Below are positions 18,601 through 26,690 of a DNA stretch of 48,672 nucleotides, in pieces. The first letter of the stretch is position 1. Each line of letters opens with the position of its first letter. The position numbers and the translations under genes were made by a program. This DNA is from Paenalicyclobacillus macrosporangiidus. GTDB taxonomy: Bacteria > Bacillota > Bacilli > Alicyclobacillales > Alicyclobacillaceae. The notes beneath the pieces were generated by a model. That model made no database searches. It worked only from the letters and a program-made list of their open reading frames with translations, and was not told the origin of the DNA. The DNA is taken from positions 1 through 48,672 of the forward strand of contig NZ_FPBV01000025.1 of assembly GCF_900116805.1 (NCBI RefSeq), written 5' to 3'.

Positions 18601-19556
18601 CGAACCAGGGAACCAGGCAGAGGTTTTCACCGTATATCACCTTTTCCCGCGAGGAGTGGCGCCACCTGCGCGACTCCACGCCGTTGCCGCTGACAGAGGC
18701 GGAGCTGGAACAGCTGCGGGGCATCAACGAGCGGGTCTCCATGGACGAGGTGGCGGACATCTACCTGCCGCTGTCGCGCCTGCTCAATCTGTACGTGGCG
18801 GCGACCCAGAATCTGTATCAGGCGACGAACACGTTTCTCGGGCATCTGGAGGCGAAGGTGCCGTACATCATCGGGATCGCGGGGAGCGTCGCCGTGGGCA
18901 AGAGCACGACGGCGCGCATCATCCAGGCGCTTCTCGCCCGGTGGCCAAATCATCCCAAGGTCGATCTCGTCACCACCGACGGCTTCCTCTACCCGAACCG
19001 GGTCCTCGAGGAGCGGGGCCTGATGAAGCGCAAGGGGTTCCCGGAGAGCTACGATGTGCGGCGACTCATCCAGTTCGTCGCCGACGTCAAGTCGGGGAAG
19101 CCGGAGGTGCTGGCGCCGGTGTACTCGCACCTGACCTACGACATCGTTCCCGGGGAGTTCATCCGCATCCGCCAGCCGGACATCATGATCCTCGAAGGGC
19201 TCAACGTGTTGCAGACCAACCCGGACGGCGGCCGAAAACGGGCACCCCAGGTGTTCGTCTCTGACTTCTTCGACTTCTCCATCTATGTGGATGCCAAGGA
19301 GGAGCACATCAAGCGCTGGTACGTGGAGCGGTTCCAGACGCTGCGGGAGACGGCGTTCCGGGACGAGAAATCCTACTTCCGCCGCTACGCGGACCTGACG
19401 GCGGAAGAGGCGGAGCGCACGGCGCTCAGTATCTGGGAGGAGATCAACGCGGTCAACCTGCGGGAGAACATCGCGCCGACCCGCAATCGCGCCCACCTGA
19501 TTCTGGAGAAAGCGGAGGATCACACCGTGCGGCAGGTGTTGTTGAGAAAACTGTAG
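18597..19556 (+). CDS. coaA: Type I pantothenate kinase
   Basis: A 319-residue cytoplasmic kinase that phosphorylates pantothenate in the first committed step of coenzyme A synthesis. The P-loop GSVAVGKST is at 96-104, followed by [19 protein letters not shown], and [12 protein letters not shown], all diagnostic of the bacterial type I (CoaA) enzyme. Length is typical. GGAGGAACC precedes the ATG, which overlaps the transporter stop. A CoA-synthesis gene fits a neighbourhood rich in CoA-dependent enzymes, though type I enzymes are usually feedback-inhibited by CoA rather than regulated by location. Confidence 0.96.
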   Translation: MTNQGTRQRFSPYITFSREEWRHLRDSTPLPLTEAELEQLRGINERVSMDEVADIYLPLSRLLNLYVAATQNLYQATNTFLGHLEAKVPYIIGIAGSVAVGKSTTARIIQALLARWPNHPKVDLVTTDGFLYPNRVLEERGLMKRKGFPESYDVRRLIQFVADVKSGKPEVLAPVYSHLTYDIVPGEFIRIRQPDIMILEGLNVLQTNPDGGRKRAPQVFVSDFFDFSIYVDAKEEHIKRWYVERFQTLRETAFRDEKSYFRRYADLTAEEAERTALSIWEEINAVNLRENIAPTRNRAHLILEKAEDHTVRQVLLRKL

Positions 19557-19800
19557 GGGCGTAGGGGCGCCGGGCTTCGCTAGTGCTTCGCAAGCCGCTG
19601 CGCCCGATGCCCCGACGCTTCGCGGGATGGCTTGGCGGGTGCATGGGCATGAACTGTTGTCGGAGCAGAGGGACGACGCGACGCGGGTGTACTACATCCG
19701 GGCCAAGTGAACAGAGGCCTTCGTACGACGAGGCCGGACGCCAAGGTGGGCGCCCGGCCCTCGCGCGTTTCCCGCGCTGGTCTGTCGTTTGGTTCCACCG
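19557..19800. other. Convergent intergenic region with a coding-like scrap
   Basis: 244 bases between coaA and the sigma-factor gene. A 27-codon frame at 19627-19710 (ending in DDATRVYYIRAK then TGA) has natural-looking codon use but no ribosome site; it could be the tail of a lost gene. Two imperfect GC-rich inverted repeats near 19712-19765 may act as a bidirectional terminator. Confidence 0.35.
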
Positions 19801-20502
19801 TCATGCGCGGGACAGGTGCTGGGCGAGTTTCTTTTTCGCGCGTTGCAGCGCGTTGTCCACCGCCTTGCTGCTCTTCCGCAGCCGCTGGGACATCTCGTGA
19901 TACGAATACCCGACGGCGAAGAGGAACAGCACGTCCCGCTCCAAGGGTGTCAGGTGCGTGTCGTGGCGGTTTCTCCGCACCAGCGGAAGTGTGCGCGTGT
20001 CGCACGCGTCACGGATTCCGTGCAGGTGCTCGCGCGCCATGGCGATGTCTTCCGGAGTGGGTGTGCAGGGATCCGCGAGGATTTCGGCGAGGGATCGATC
20101 TTCTTCGTACTCGCCGTGCACGGGCGCGTCGAGGGAGATCGCGTTGTTGAGGAGCCGGTGCTTTCGGCTGTTGGCGACCTTCACCGCCTGCAGGATCTGG
20201 CGCGTGATACACATGCGAGCGAACGGCCCAAATGGGGGCCCACCCGGGCGATACGATTCAATGGCTTCAAACAGGCCGATGCGCGCCTCTTGCTCCAGGT
20301 CTTCGCGATCGCCGCCGCTGATGTAATACATGCGTGACTTCCATTGGATGAAAGGCCGGTAGCGCTCGAACAACACGGCGAGGGCCTGTTCATTGCCGCC
20401 GCGATAGGCACTGATCAACGCCTCGTCATTCAGGAGCGACAACACCGTCTCGTCACCGCAGGAAGGCAAGGTTGCTTTGTGCGTGAAGGATGCCACGGCC
20501 AT
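19801..20502 (-). CDS. SigH-like RNA polymerase sigma factor
   Basis: A 233-residue sigma-70-family factor close to the SigH/Spo0H group but divergent. Region 2 is visible as GGDREDLEQEARIGLFEAIE and FARMCITRQILQAVKVANSR; region 4 as LTPLERDVLFLFAVGYSYHE and SKAVDNALQRAKKKLAQHL. It would direct core polymerase to a special promoter set, perhaps stationary-phase or developmental. ATG 20502 is preferred because AAGGTGAGG ends about 7 bases upstream; GTG 20511 overlaps that site. About 450 bases upstream on the same strand lie a c-di-GMP-I riboswitch and terminator, with a decayed ORF between. It is probably a paralogue of the housekeeping SigH, which is normally encoded elsewhere beside translation genes. 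Confidence 0.85.
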   Translation of the reverse strand: MAVASFTHKATLPSCGDETVLSLLNDEALISAYRGGNEQALAVLFERYRPFIQWKSRMYYISGGDREDLEQEARIGLFEAIESYRPGGPPFGPFARMCITRQILQAVKVANSRKHRLLNNAISLDAPVHGEYEEDRSLAEILADPCTPTPEDIAMAREHLHGIRDACDTRTLPLVRRNRHDTHLTPLERDVLFLFAVGYSYHEMSQRLRKSSKAVDNALQRAKKKLAQHLSRA

Positions 20503-20518
20503 TGGGCTCACCTCACCT

Positions 20519-20853
20519 TCACCGCTGAAAAGAGGTGGCCAACGACTGCAGCTTCACGTGCGCCGCCATCTGCTTCACCGGCAGGGCAAGGCGCCGGGAT
20601 CACCACGGGATTCCGGCCATGCCCGGTGCCACCCTGTACGGGATGACGACGGCCAGCCAACGCAGAACAGATGGAGTAGGGGCGTTGAAACCCAGCAGCA
20701 AGCCGTCTTGGGGCCAAACATCCATGAGATTGAGGCCTTTCGAGGTGGGGAGCTTTTGTTTGGTGACGCCGCAGGCCAGCCCCGAGGACGAGGCTGGGAA
20801 GCATGGGCCGCGTGGGCGAGACGGATCGCCACGTCCAACGCGGAGAAGCCCAT
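20519..20853 (-). pseudogene. Decayed ORF between riboswitch and sigma-factor gene
   Basis: The minus strand shows coding-like, GC3-rich codons in pieces. From 20853 one frame reads MGFSALDVAIRLAHAAHASQ. From about 20790 a second frame reads KGLNLMDVWPQDGLLLGFNA and then VLRWLAVVIPYRVAPGMAG, stops at TGA 20600-20602, and continues in the same frame as RRLALPVKQMAAHVKLQSLA to a stop 16 bases before the sigma-factor ATG. One frameshift plus one in-frame stop would make this a pseudogene of about 110 codons in the same transcript. I do not recognise the family. It could also be non-coding. Confidence 0.4.
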
Positions 20854-20948
20854 GCCGAAAGATACTGTCTTTCGCAGACAAGTTTCACTTCACATCACCC
20901 GGCCCATGGAATCAAAAGCACCCCTGTATGCGTGACTCCGCACACATC

Positions 20949-20986
20949 AAAAACGGGCAGCCCTGCGAATATGCGCAGGGCTGCCC
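20949..20986 (-). terminator. Intrinsic terminator of the c-di-GMP riboswitch
   Basis: A perfect 13-bp stem (20974-20986 with 20955-20967), 6-base loop, then G and five T residues on the minus strand. It begins about 30 bases after the aptamer and is a classical rho-independent terminator, so ligand-dependent premature termination is likely. Confidence 0.9.
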
Positions 20987-21009
20987 CATCGCCGTGTCTG
21001 ATCGGCGTT

Positions 21010-21095
21010 CCGTGTGGCAGCCCGGCTGTCATAGACATTCGTCCGTAGACCCGTGGCTTTGCGTCCCAGCGTTTCCACTGGTTTGCCATTATCAC
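21010..21095 (-). ncRNA. Cyclic-di-GMP-I (GEMM-I) riboswitch aptamer
   Basis: On the minus strand the conserved blocks occur in order: GGCAAACC (21087-21080), a stem capped by GAAA, then GGGACGCAAAGCCACGGG, a variable second stem, and CAGCCGGGCUGCC (ending about 21016). These match the GEMM-I consensus as in Vibrio Vc2 (GGCAAACC, GAAA tetraloop, GGGACGCAAAGCC and the terminal GGG-containing strand). It binds the second messenger c-di-GMP. A consensus promoter lies upstream and a strong terminator downstream. The nearest intact gene it can control is the sigma factor at 19801-20502. Confidence 0.92.
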
Positions 21096-21137
21096 ACTTT
21101 CTATGTATGTTACAAAATCTCTCTCTGTCTTTAGTAG

Positions 21138-21166
21138 ATTATCTGACATAGTTCGACAAGTGTCAA
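21138..21166 (-). promoter_or_regulatory. Sigma-A promoter of the riboswitch transcript
   Basis: TTGACA (21166-21161), exactly 17 bases, then GATAAT (21143-21138) on the minus strand. This is close to the vegetative consensus and would start RNA near 21131, about 40 bases before the aptamer. Confidence 0.85.
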
Positions 21167-21291
21167 CAAGATCTGCGGGAAAAAAGTCGATGGAGCAGGT
21201 TCTGCTCGGCAGGAGGCCGGTCATAAATATCGAAAGGTTATGATGAGTCTACCGACCGAACATTCGTTACATCATGAAAGGGGTTACATCT

Positions 21292-22461
21292 GTGGACTTC
21301 ACTTTGACTCCGGAGCAGAAGATGGTGCAGCGGACGGTACGAGAGTTCGTGCGAAAGGAGCTGATGCCACTCGAGCCGCAAGTCCTGCGCAACGAGCGCG
21401 AGGGCAAACCGGGCATCACCCGCGAGCAGTTGAAAGACCTGCAGTTGAAGGCCAAGGAGCTGGGCTTCTGGGGGATCAACACGCCGGAGGAGTACGGCGG
21501 CGCCAACCTCGGCGCCATGATGACCGCGTTGGTGCACATGGAGCTCGGCCGCACGTTTGTACCCTTCTCGTTCGGCGGGTCCGCCGACAACATCCTCTAT
21601 TACTGCAATGAGGAACAGAAGAAGCGGTACCTCATTCCCACCATCAACGGGGAGCGGCGCTCCTGTTTTGCGCTGACGGAGCCCGGGGCCGGTTCGGACC
21701 CCAGCAGCATCCGGATGACCGCCGTCAAGGACGGCGACGAGTGGGTGCTCAATGGCGAGAAGATCTTCATCACCAACGGCAACGAGGCGGATTTCGCCAT
21801 GGTGTTCGCCGTCACAGACAAGGAAAAAGGGGCGCGCGGGGGCATCACGTGCTTCCTCGTCGACCGCGAGATGGGTTGGCGCTCGGAACGGATCCCGACG
21901 ATGGGCGAGTGGGATCCGGCGGCGCTCATTTTCGAGAACGTTCGGGTGCCGGAGGAGAACGTGCTCGGCGAGGTCGGCTGGGGATTCAAGCTCGGCCTGG
22001 AGTGGATCGGCCAGGCCCGTTGGGTCATCCCCGCGCGCGGCGTCGGGGCCGCCGAGCGGCTGCTGCAGATGGCCATCGATCACGCCAAGACGCGCGTCAC
22101 CTTCGGCAAACCCATCGCCGAGCGGCAGGCGATTCAGTGGATGATCGCCGATTCGGCGGTGGAGATTGAGGCGACGCGGTGGATTACCCTGCGGGCCGCG
22201 TGGATGCACGATCAGGGGCTCGACAACCGCCACCAGGCGTCGATGGCAAAGCTGTACGGGGCCAATATGGCCAACCGGGTGTGCGATCGGGTCCTGCAGA
22301 TTCACGGCGGCATGGGCTACACCAAAGAGTTGCCGATTGAGCGCTGGTACCGGGAGATGCGCGTGTGGCGGATCTTCGACGGCACCGACGAGATCCAGCG
22401 GTACATCATCTCGCGCAATCTGCTCAAGGGCCACGTGAAAGTGGGCGAATGGATGGATTGA
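21292..22461 (+). CDS. Acyl-CoA dehydrogenase
   Basis: A 389-residue FAD enzyme that introduces the alpha,beta double bond in acyl-CoA and passes electrons to ETF. Motifs are ALTEPGAGSDPSSIRMTAVK (FAD/substrate loop), IHGGMGYTKELPIERWYREM and the C-terminal RIFDGTDEIQRY. The catalytic base position carries Asp (FDGTDE) rather than the Glu of typical short/medium-chain enzymes (YEGTSQ); an Asp there is known in the ACAD10/11-like branch. GTG 21292 has AAAGGGG 7 bases upstream and gives the usual MDFTLTPEQ beginning. It heads an operon with an acyl-CoA ligase 17 bases downstream. Confidence 0.9.
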   Translation: MDFTLTPEQKMVQRTVREFVRKELMPLEPQVLRNEREGKPGITREQLKDLQLKAKELGFWGINTPEEYGGANLGAMMTALVHMELGRTFVPFSFGGSADNILYYCNEEQKKRYLIPTINGERRSCFALTEPGAGSDPSSIRMTAVKDGDEWVLNGEKIFITNGNEADFAMVFAVTDKEKGARGGITCFLVDREMGWRSERIPTMGEWDPAALIFENVRVPEENVLGEVGWGFKLGLEWIGQARWVIPARGVGAAERLLQMAIDHAKTRVTFGKPIAERQAIQWMIADSAVEIEATRWITLRAAWMHDQGLDNRHQASMAKLYGANMANRVCDRVLQIHGGMGYTKELPIERWYREMRVWRIFDGTDEIQRYIISRNLLKGHVKVGEWMD

Positions 22462-22478
22462 CGAAAGGGGGATGGGTT

Positions 22479-24158
22479 GTGCCCGACCGCCATTTCGAAT
22501 TTTGGCCGAAGGATGTTCCGAAATCCCTGACGGTCCCGCGGACCACCCTGTTCGACAACCTGGAGGTCTCGGCCCGTCGCTACCCGGACAAGGTGGCCAT
22601 CCACTACTATGGCCACGCCATCCGCTACAGCGAGCTGTACCGGGACGTCAACCACTTCGCCGGGTTTCTGCAGCACGATCTCGGTGTCGCCAAGGGCGAC
22701 CGCGTCCTCCTGTACATGCAGAACTCCCCTTCCTTTGTCGTCGCCTATTACGCCATCTTGCGCGCGGACGCAGTGGTGGTCCCGGTCAACCCGATGAACG
22801 TCACGGAGGAGCTGGTGTTTTACATCGAAGACGCGGAACCGAAGGTGGCCATCGTGGGGCAGGAGCTGTTTCCGCGCATCCAGCCGTTGGTCGGGCAAGG
22901 GACCCTGCAGCGGGTGGTGGTGGCCGCCTATTCCGACTACCTCGGGCCAGACGCGGATCCAGACACCCCCGAGTTCGTCGCGGCGCCTCGGATCCCTCTG
23001 CACGACGCGGCGGCCGTCGCCTGGCGGGACGCCCTGGCGCTGGAGCGTAGCCCAGCGCCGGCGCAGGCGGTCGCGGACGATCTCGCCGTGCTCCCGTACA
23101 CCTCGGGCACGACGGGCCGTCCCAAAGGGTGCATGCACACCCACGCCACGGTGCAGGCCAACACCGTCGGCGGGGTGGTCTGGTCGGCGATGACCCAGGA
23201 CGCCGTGGTACTGGCGACCTTACCCCTGTTTCACGTCACGGGAATGGTGCACAGCATGCACGCGCCCATCTTCGCCGGCAGCACCATCGTGCTGATGACG
23301 CGCTGGAACCGGGATCTGGCCGGGCGACTCATCTCCCGCCACCAGTGCACCGGCTGGATCAACATCTCGACGATGGTGGTCGACTTCCTCGCCAACCCCA
23401 ACCTGCCCCAGTACGACCTGTCGTCGCTCAAGCGCATCGGGGGCGGCGGCGCGCCTCTGCCACAGGCCGTCGGCGAGCGGCTGTACGAGCTGACGGGCCT
23501 ACGCTACGCGGAAGGGTACGGTCTGTCGGAGACCATCTCGCAGACCCACTCCAACCCACCCGACCGGCCGAAGCTGCAGTGTGCCGGCATACCTGTGTTC
23601 GATGTGGACGCGCGCGTGATCGATCCGGATACCCTGCGCGAGCTGGGCCCCGGCGAGCAGGGCGAGATCGTCGTCTCGGGGCCCCAGGTCTTCCTCGGCT
23701 ACTGGCGGCGGCCGGAGGAAACCGAGCGAGCGTTCGTCCAGGTGGACGGCAAGCGCTTTTTCCGCACGGGGGACATCGGCTACGTCGACGAGGAAGGGTA
23801 CTTTTTCATCGTCGACCGCCTGAAGCGGATGATCAACGCCAGCGGCTTCAAGGTCTGGCCGACGGAGGTGGAGTCCATCCTCTTCCGGCACCCGGCGGTG
23901 GAGCAGGCCTGCGTCGTCGGCGTGCCCGACCCGCGCCGGGGCGAGACGGTCAAGGCGTACATCGTCCTCAAGCCGTCCCACCGCGGCCAGGTGACGGAAG
24001 AGGAGATCATCGCCTGGTCGCGGGAGCACATGGCGGCGTACAAGTGCCCGCGGATGGTGGCATTCGTCGACGCCCTGCCGCTCTCCGGCACGGGCAAGGT
24101 GATGTGGCGGCTCTTGCAGGAGGAGGAGCGCAAGCGGTACCAAGAGGCGCAGGGATAG
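22479..24158 (+). CDS. AMP-forming acyl-CoA ligase
   Basis: A 559-residue member of the ANL superfamily that activates a carboxylic acid to its CoA thioester through an acyl-adenylate. Visible are the P-loop YTSGTTGRPKG, the A5 motif GYGLSETI, the hinge region DRLKRMINASGFKVWPTEVE and the catalytic lysine in LSGTGKVMWR. GTG 22479 has an AAAGGGGG site 7 bases upstream; an ATG at 22449 overlapping the previous stop is an alternative. It belongs with the upstream dehydrogenase and the downstream hydrolase and SDR. Such ligases are classic targets of Pat/sirtuin acylation control; this one has the lysine-containing A10 motif needed. Confidence 0.92.
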   Translation: MPDRHFEFWPKDVPKSLTVPRTTLFDNLEVSARRYPDKVAIHYYGHAIRYSELYRDVNHFAGFLQHDLGVAKGDRVLLYMQNSPSFVVAYYAILRADAVVVPVNPMNVTEELVFYIEDAEPKVAIVGQELFPRIQPLVGQGTLQRVVVAAYSDYLGPDADPDTPEFVAAPRIPLHDAAAVAWRDALALERSPAPAQAVADDLAVLPYTSGTTGRPKGCMHTHATVQANTVGGVVWSAMTQDAVVLATLPLFHVTGMVHSMHAPIFAGSTIVLMTRWNRDLAGRLISRHQCTGWINISTMVVDFLANPNLPQYDLSSLKRIGGGGAPLPQAVGERLYELTGLRYAEGYGLSETISQTHSNPPDRPKLQCAGIPVFDVDARVIDPDTLRELGPGEQGEIVVSGPQVFLGYWRRPEETERAFVQVDGKRFFRTGDIGYVDEEGYFFIVDRLKRMINASGFKVWPTEVESILFRHPAVEQACVVGVPDPRRGETVKAYIVLKPSHRGQVTEEEIIAWSREHMAAYKCPRMVAFVDALPLSGTGKVMWRLLQEEERKRYQEAQG

Positions 24159-24283
24159 AGCAAGCGTAGAGAGGGAAAACGGCGGGGAAGCAGGGGGTCA
24201 AACACGGCCGCGCTGTTCTGCGGTCGGTCCGGCCGGAGGGGCGGCGCGGCGTCGGGAACCGAGATCACGAAGGGGGCGGCGGC

Positions 24284-25267
24284 ATGGCGCGGATGGTGAA
24301 CACGGTCACGGGACCGGTCCCGGTGGAGCAACTGGGCAAGACCCTGATGCACGAGCACTTTTTATTCGGATATCCGGGGTACCAGGGGGACGTCACGCTG
24401 GGGCCGTTGGATCGAGAGGAGGCGCTGCGCATCGGGATCGACGTGGCCAGGCGGTTGCAGGCGCACGGGGTGCAGACGGTGGTCGATCCGACGCCGAACG
24501 ACTGCGGCCGGGATCCCGAGTTTTTGCGGGAGATCTCCGAGCGGACTGGGCTACAGATCATCTGTGCGACCGGCTACTACTACGAGGGGGAGGGGGCGCC
24601 CGCGTACTTCAAAGTGCGCCGCGCGTTCGGAGACGCAGAAGCGGAGATCTACGAGATGTTCATGACCGAGATCACCCAGGGCATCGGCAAGACGGGCATC
24701 AAGCCGGGCATCATCAAACTGGGCTCCAGCCGAGGGGGCATTACGGAGTATGAGCAGATGTTCTTCCGCCAGGCGGCGCGGGTCCAACGGGAGACGGGCG
24801 TCACCATCGTGACGCACACCCAGGAGGGGACGATGGGTCCGGAGCAGGCGGAGCTGTTGATCGCGGAGGGGGCGGATCCGAGCCGCATCGTGATCGGCCA
24901 TATGGACGGCAACACGGATGTGGCGTACCACTGGAAGACGCTGGAGTACGGCGTCACCATTGCGTTTGACCGATTCGGGCTGCAGGGCATCGTGGGCTGC
25001 CCGATGGATCATCTGCGCGAGACGGTGCTGATTGGCCTCATCGGCATGGGTCATGCGAATCGCATCGTGCTGTCCCACGACACGGTCAATTGCTGGTGCG
25101 GTCGCCCGTTCAAGATGACGGAGCAGGTGCAGGCGCTGATGGCCTCCTGGCACCCGACACACCTGTTCGAAGACGTCGTCCCGGTCTTGCGGCAGGCAGG
25201 GGTGACGGACGCGCAGTTGCACACGATGTTTGTGGACAACCCGCGGCGGCTGTTCGGCGGGGAGTAG
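24284..25267 (+). CDS. Phosphotriesterase-family metal hydrolase (lactonase-like)
   Basis: A 327-residue TIM-barrel amidohydrolase. The complete binuclear metal site is visible: His23 and His25 (HEH), the lysine expected to be carboxylated at 145 (IIKLGSS), His178 (THTQEG), His206 (GHMDGN) and Asp266 (SHDTV). Family members hydrolyse lactones, phosphotriesters or related esters. Its position between acyl-CoA ligase and SDR genes favours a lactone or ester intermediate of a catabolic route over a xenobiotic phosphotriester. AAGGGGGCGG precedes the ATG; the 125-base gap upstream holds no promoter I can identify. Confidence 0.88.
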   Translation: MARMVNTVTGPVPVEQLGKTLMHEHFLFGYPGYQGDVTLGPLDREEALRIGIDVARRLQAHGVQTVVDPTPNDCGRDPEFLREISERTGLQIICATGYYYEGEGAPAYFKVRRAFGDAEAEIYEMFMTEITQGIGKTGIKPGIIKLGSSRGGITEYEQMFFRQAARVQRETGVTIVTHTQEGTMGPEQAELLIAEGADPSRIVIGHMDGNTDVAYHWKTLEYGVTIAFDRFGLQGIVGCPMDHLRETVLIGLIGMGHANRIVLSHDTVNCWCGRPFKMTEQVQALMASWHPTHLFEDVVPVLRQAGVTDAQLHTMFVDNPRRLFGGE

Positions 25268-25323
25268 AGACAGAGGCATGGGGACGGGGCTTTTGGATAA
25301 ACAAGGGAGAGGCGAGAACGGAG

Positions 25324-26082
25324 ATGCGGTTGAAGGACAAGGTGGCGGTGGTGACCGGCGGGGGCAGCGGCATCGGCCGGGCCACCGCTCTTCGGTTTGC
25401 GGAAGAAGGGGCCGCCGTGGTGGTGGCGGATGTACGGCCGGAGTCCGGCGAGGATACGGTGGCGCGCATCGGCGCGGCGGGCGGCCGTGCGATCTTCGTG
25501 CGAGTTGACACGAGCGTGCGGGAACAGGTGTTTCGACTGGTGGACGAGGCGGTGCGGACGTTCGGGCGGATCGACGTCATGTTCAACAACGCGGGCATCG
25601 GGACGAGCCAGCCGTATTCTCTGCTCGATCTGCCGGAGGAGGAATATCTGCGCGTCATCGCCGTCAACCAAACCGGCGTGTTCCACGGCATCCAGGCGGC
25701 CGCCCGAGCGATGCGGGAACAGGGCGGGGTCATCATCAACACCGCCTCCGTGTACGGGTTTCTGGCGGATCGGCGGCAGTTCGCATACCACGCCAGCAAG
25801 GCGGCGGTGGCGATGATGACGAAGGCCGCGGCGCTTGAGTTGGCCAAATACAACATCCGCGTGGTGGCCATCGCGCCGGGGTTGATCGACACCGGGATCG
25901 TGTCGGGATGGAAGGCGGATGCCCGCGTCTGGGCTGCGGTGGAGCAGGCGCAGATGCGGCGCCGGGCGGGAACGCCGGAAGAGGTGGCGAACGTGGTGGC
26001 GTTTCTCGCGAGCGACGAGGCGTCGTTCGTCAACGGCAGCGTCGTGTTCGTGGACGACGGTGCGGCGTCGTTCAAGCGATAG
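25324..26082 (+). CDS. Short-chain dehydrogenase/reductase
   Basis: A 252-residue classical SDR: cofactor motif TGGGSGIG at 11-18, NNAG at about 88-91, catalytic Ser (TASVYGF), YHASK, and the C-terminal FVDDGAASF. It interconverts an alcohol and a ketone with NAD(P); an aspartate after the second strand (VVADVR) suggests NAD preference. It follows the hydrolase by 56 bases and ends the operon ahead of a hairpin at 26159. The frame extends upstream but the MRLKDKVAVVTGG start is the normal SDR beginning. Confidence 0.9.
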   Translation: MRLKDKVAVVTGGGSGIGRATALRFAEEGAAVVVADVRPESGEDTVARIGAAGGRAIFVRVDTSVREQVFRLVDEAVRTFGRIDVMFNNAGIGTSQPYSLLDLPEEEYLRVIAVNQTGVFHGIQAAARAMREQGGVIINTASVYGFLADRRQFAYHASKAAVAMMTKAAALELAKYNIRVVAIAPGLIDTGIVSGWKADARVWAAVEQAQMRRRAGTPEEVANVVAFLASDEASFVNGSVVFVDDGAASFKR

Positions 26083-26158
26083 GCGTTCGTCAGCGGTGTC
26101 CGTGGCGGATCTGACTGTGCCATTCGGAGGGGGTTCACAGGATTGCAGGGGACTGTAT

Positions 26159-26194
26159 CATCGCCCCGGCGGGCGGAATCCTGCCGGGGCGATG
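26159..26194. terminator. GC-rich hairpin after the SDR gene
   Basis: A perfect 12-bp stem (26159-26170 with 26183-26194) and a 12-base loop, 77 bases after the SDR stop. No T run follows; it is the best candidate for the end of the operon. Confidence 0.5.
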
Positions 26195-26261
26195 TGCTGT
26201 GGAGGGAGAGGCGGGGGCGGAAGCTGAGGCAGGGGTTGGGGCTGGGGCTGGGGCGCGGGAG

Positions 26262-26336
26262 CCGGGGCGCGGGAGGCCGGGACGCGGGAGGCCAGGGCGC
26301 GGGAGGCCAGGGCGCGGGAGGCCAGGGCGCGGGCAG
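26262..26336. repeat. Five 15-bp tandem repeats
   Basis: The unit GCCAGGGCGCGGGAG occurs five times in a row without spacing; units 1, 2 and 5 differ by one or two bases. No coding frame or known element explains it. Confidence 0.8.
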
Positions 26337-26491
26337 TCGTTTGTGAGAAGTGGTAAAAACCGAATGCACGTTATCTGCACGTGGGGAAGACGCGATAGAC
26401 ACCGTTTCGGCGTTATGTTGAGGCAGGAGCGGGCAGATAAAGTGGAAATGTTATGTTATCGATGCCAGCGAGGCCTCCGGTTGGCCTGGTT

Positions 26492-26557
26492 AAATGCAAA
26501 ACGGTTGCTATGGACACATAGGGCCGGTCGAATAAAGGCAAATCGGTTTTTATGGAC
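26492..26557. repeat. Duplicated 24-bp block 42 bp apart
   Basis: Two copies of a block like AAAnGCAAAnCGGTTnnTATGGAC, at 26492-26515 and 26534-26557, match at 20 of 24 positions. The 42-bp offset equals four helical turns, which would put two bound proteins on the same face. No gene starts next to it. Confidence 0.45.
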
Positions 26558-26618
26558 CAGACGTTCCGGATGTATAAGTACACTTCAGTTGTTACCACTC
26601 GACGACGACAGTCGTGGG

Positions 26619-26690
26619 CCCCCCATTCACAACCCATTGACAACCCATTTCCCCCATTCGCCTCCCACTGAACCCCCATGCGCAACCTAC
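26619..26690 (-). repeat. Array of about seven ATGGG boxes, 9-11 bp period
   Basis: On the minus strand ATGGG or close variants recur about every ten bases, alternating ATGGGTTGT and ATGGGGGAA forms. A 22-base stretch (26637-26658) is identical to 33596-33617 in the second array. This copy lies at the end of two convergent operons. Confidence 0.65.

Noticed and set aside
21240-21275. Inverted ATGATG/CATCAT flanking CGAACATTCG before the acyl-CoA dehydrogenase gene, as a possible TetR-type operator
   Set aside because: The outer arms are only 6 bp and 24 bases apart, and the core is imperfect; no regulator gene of that type is adjacent.
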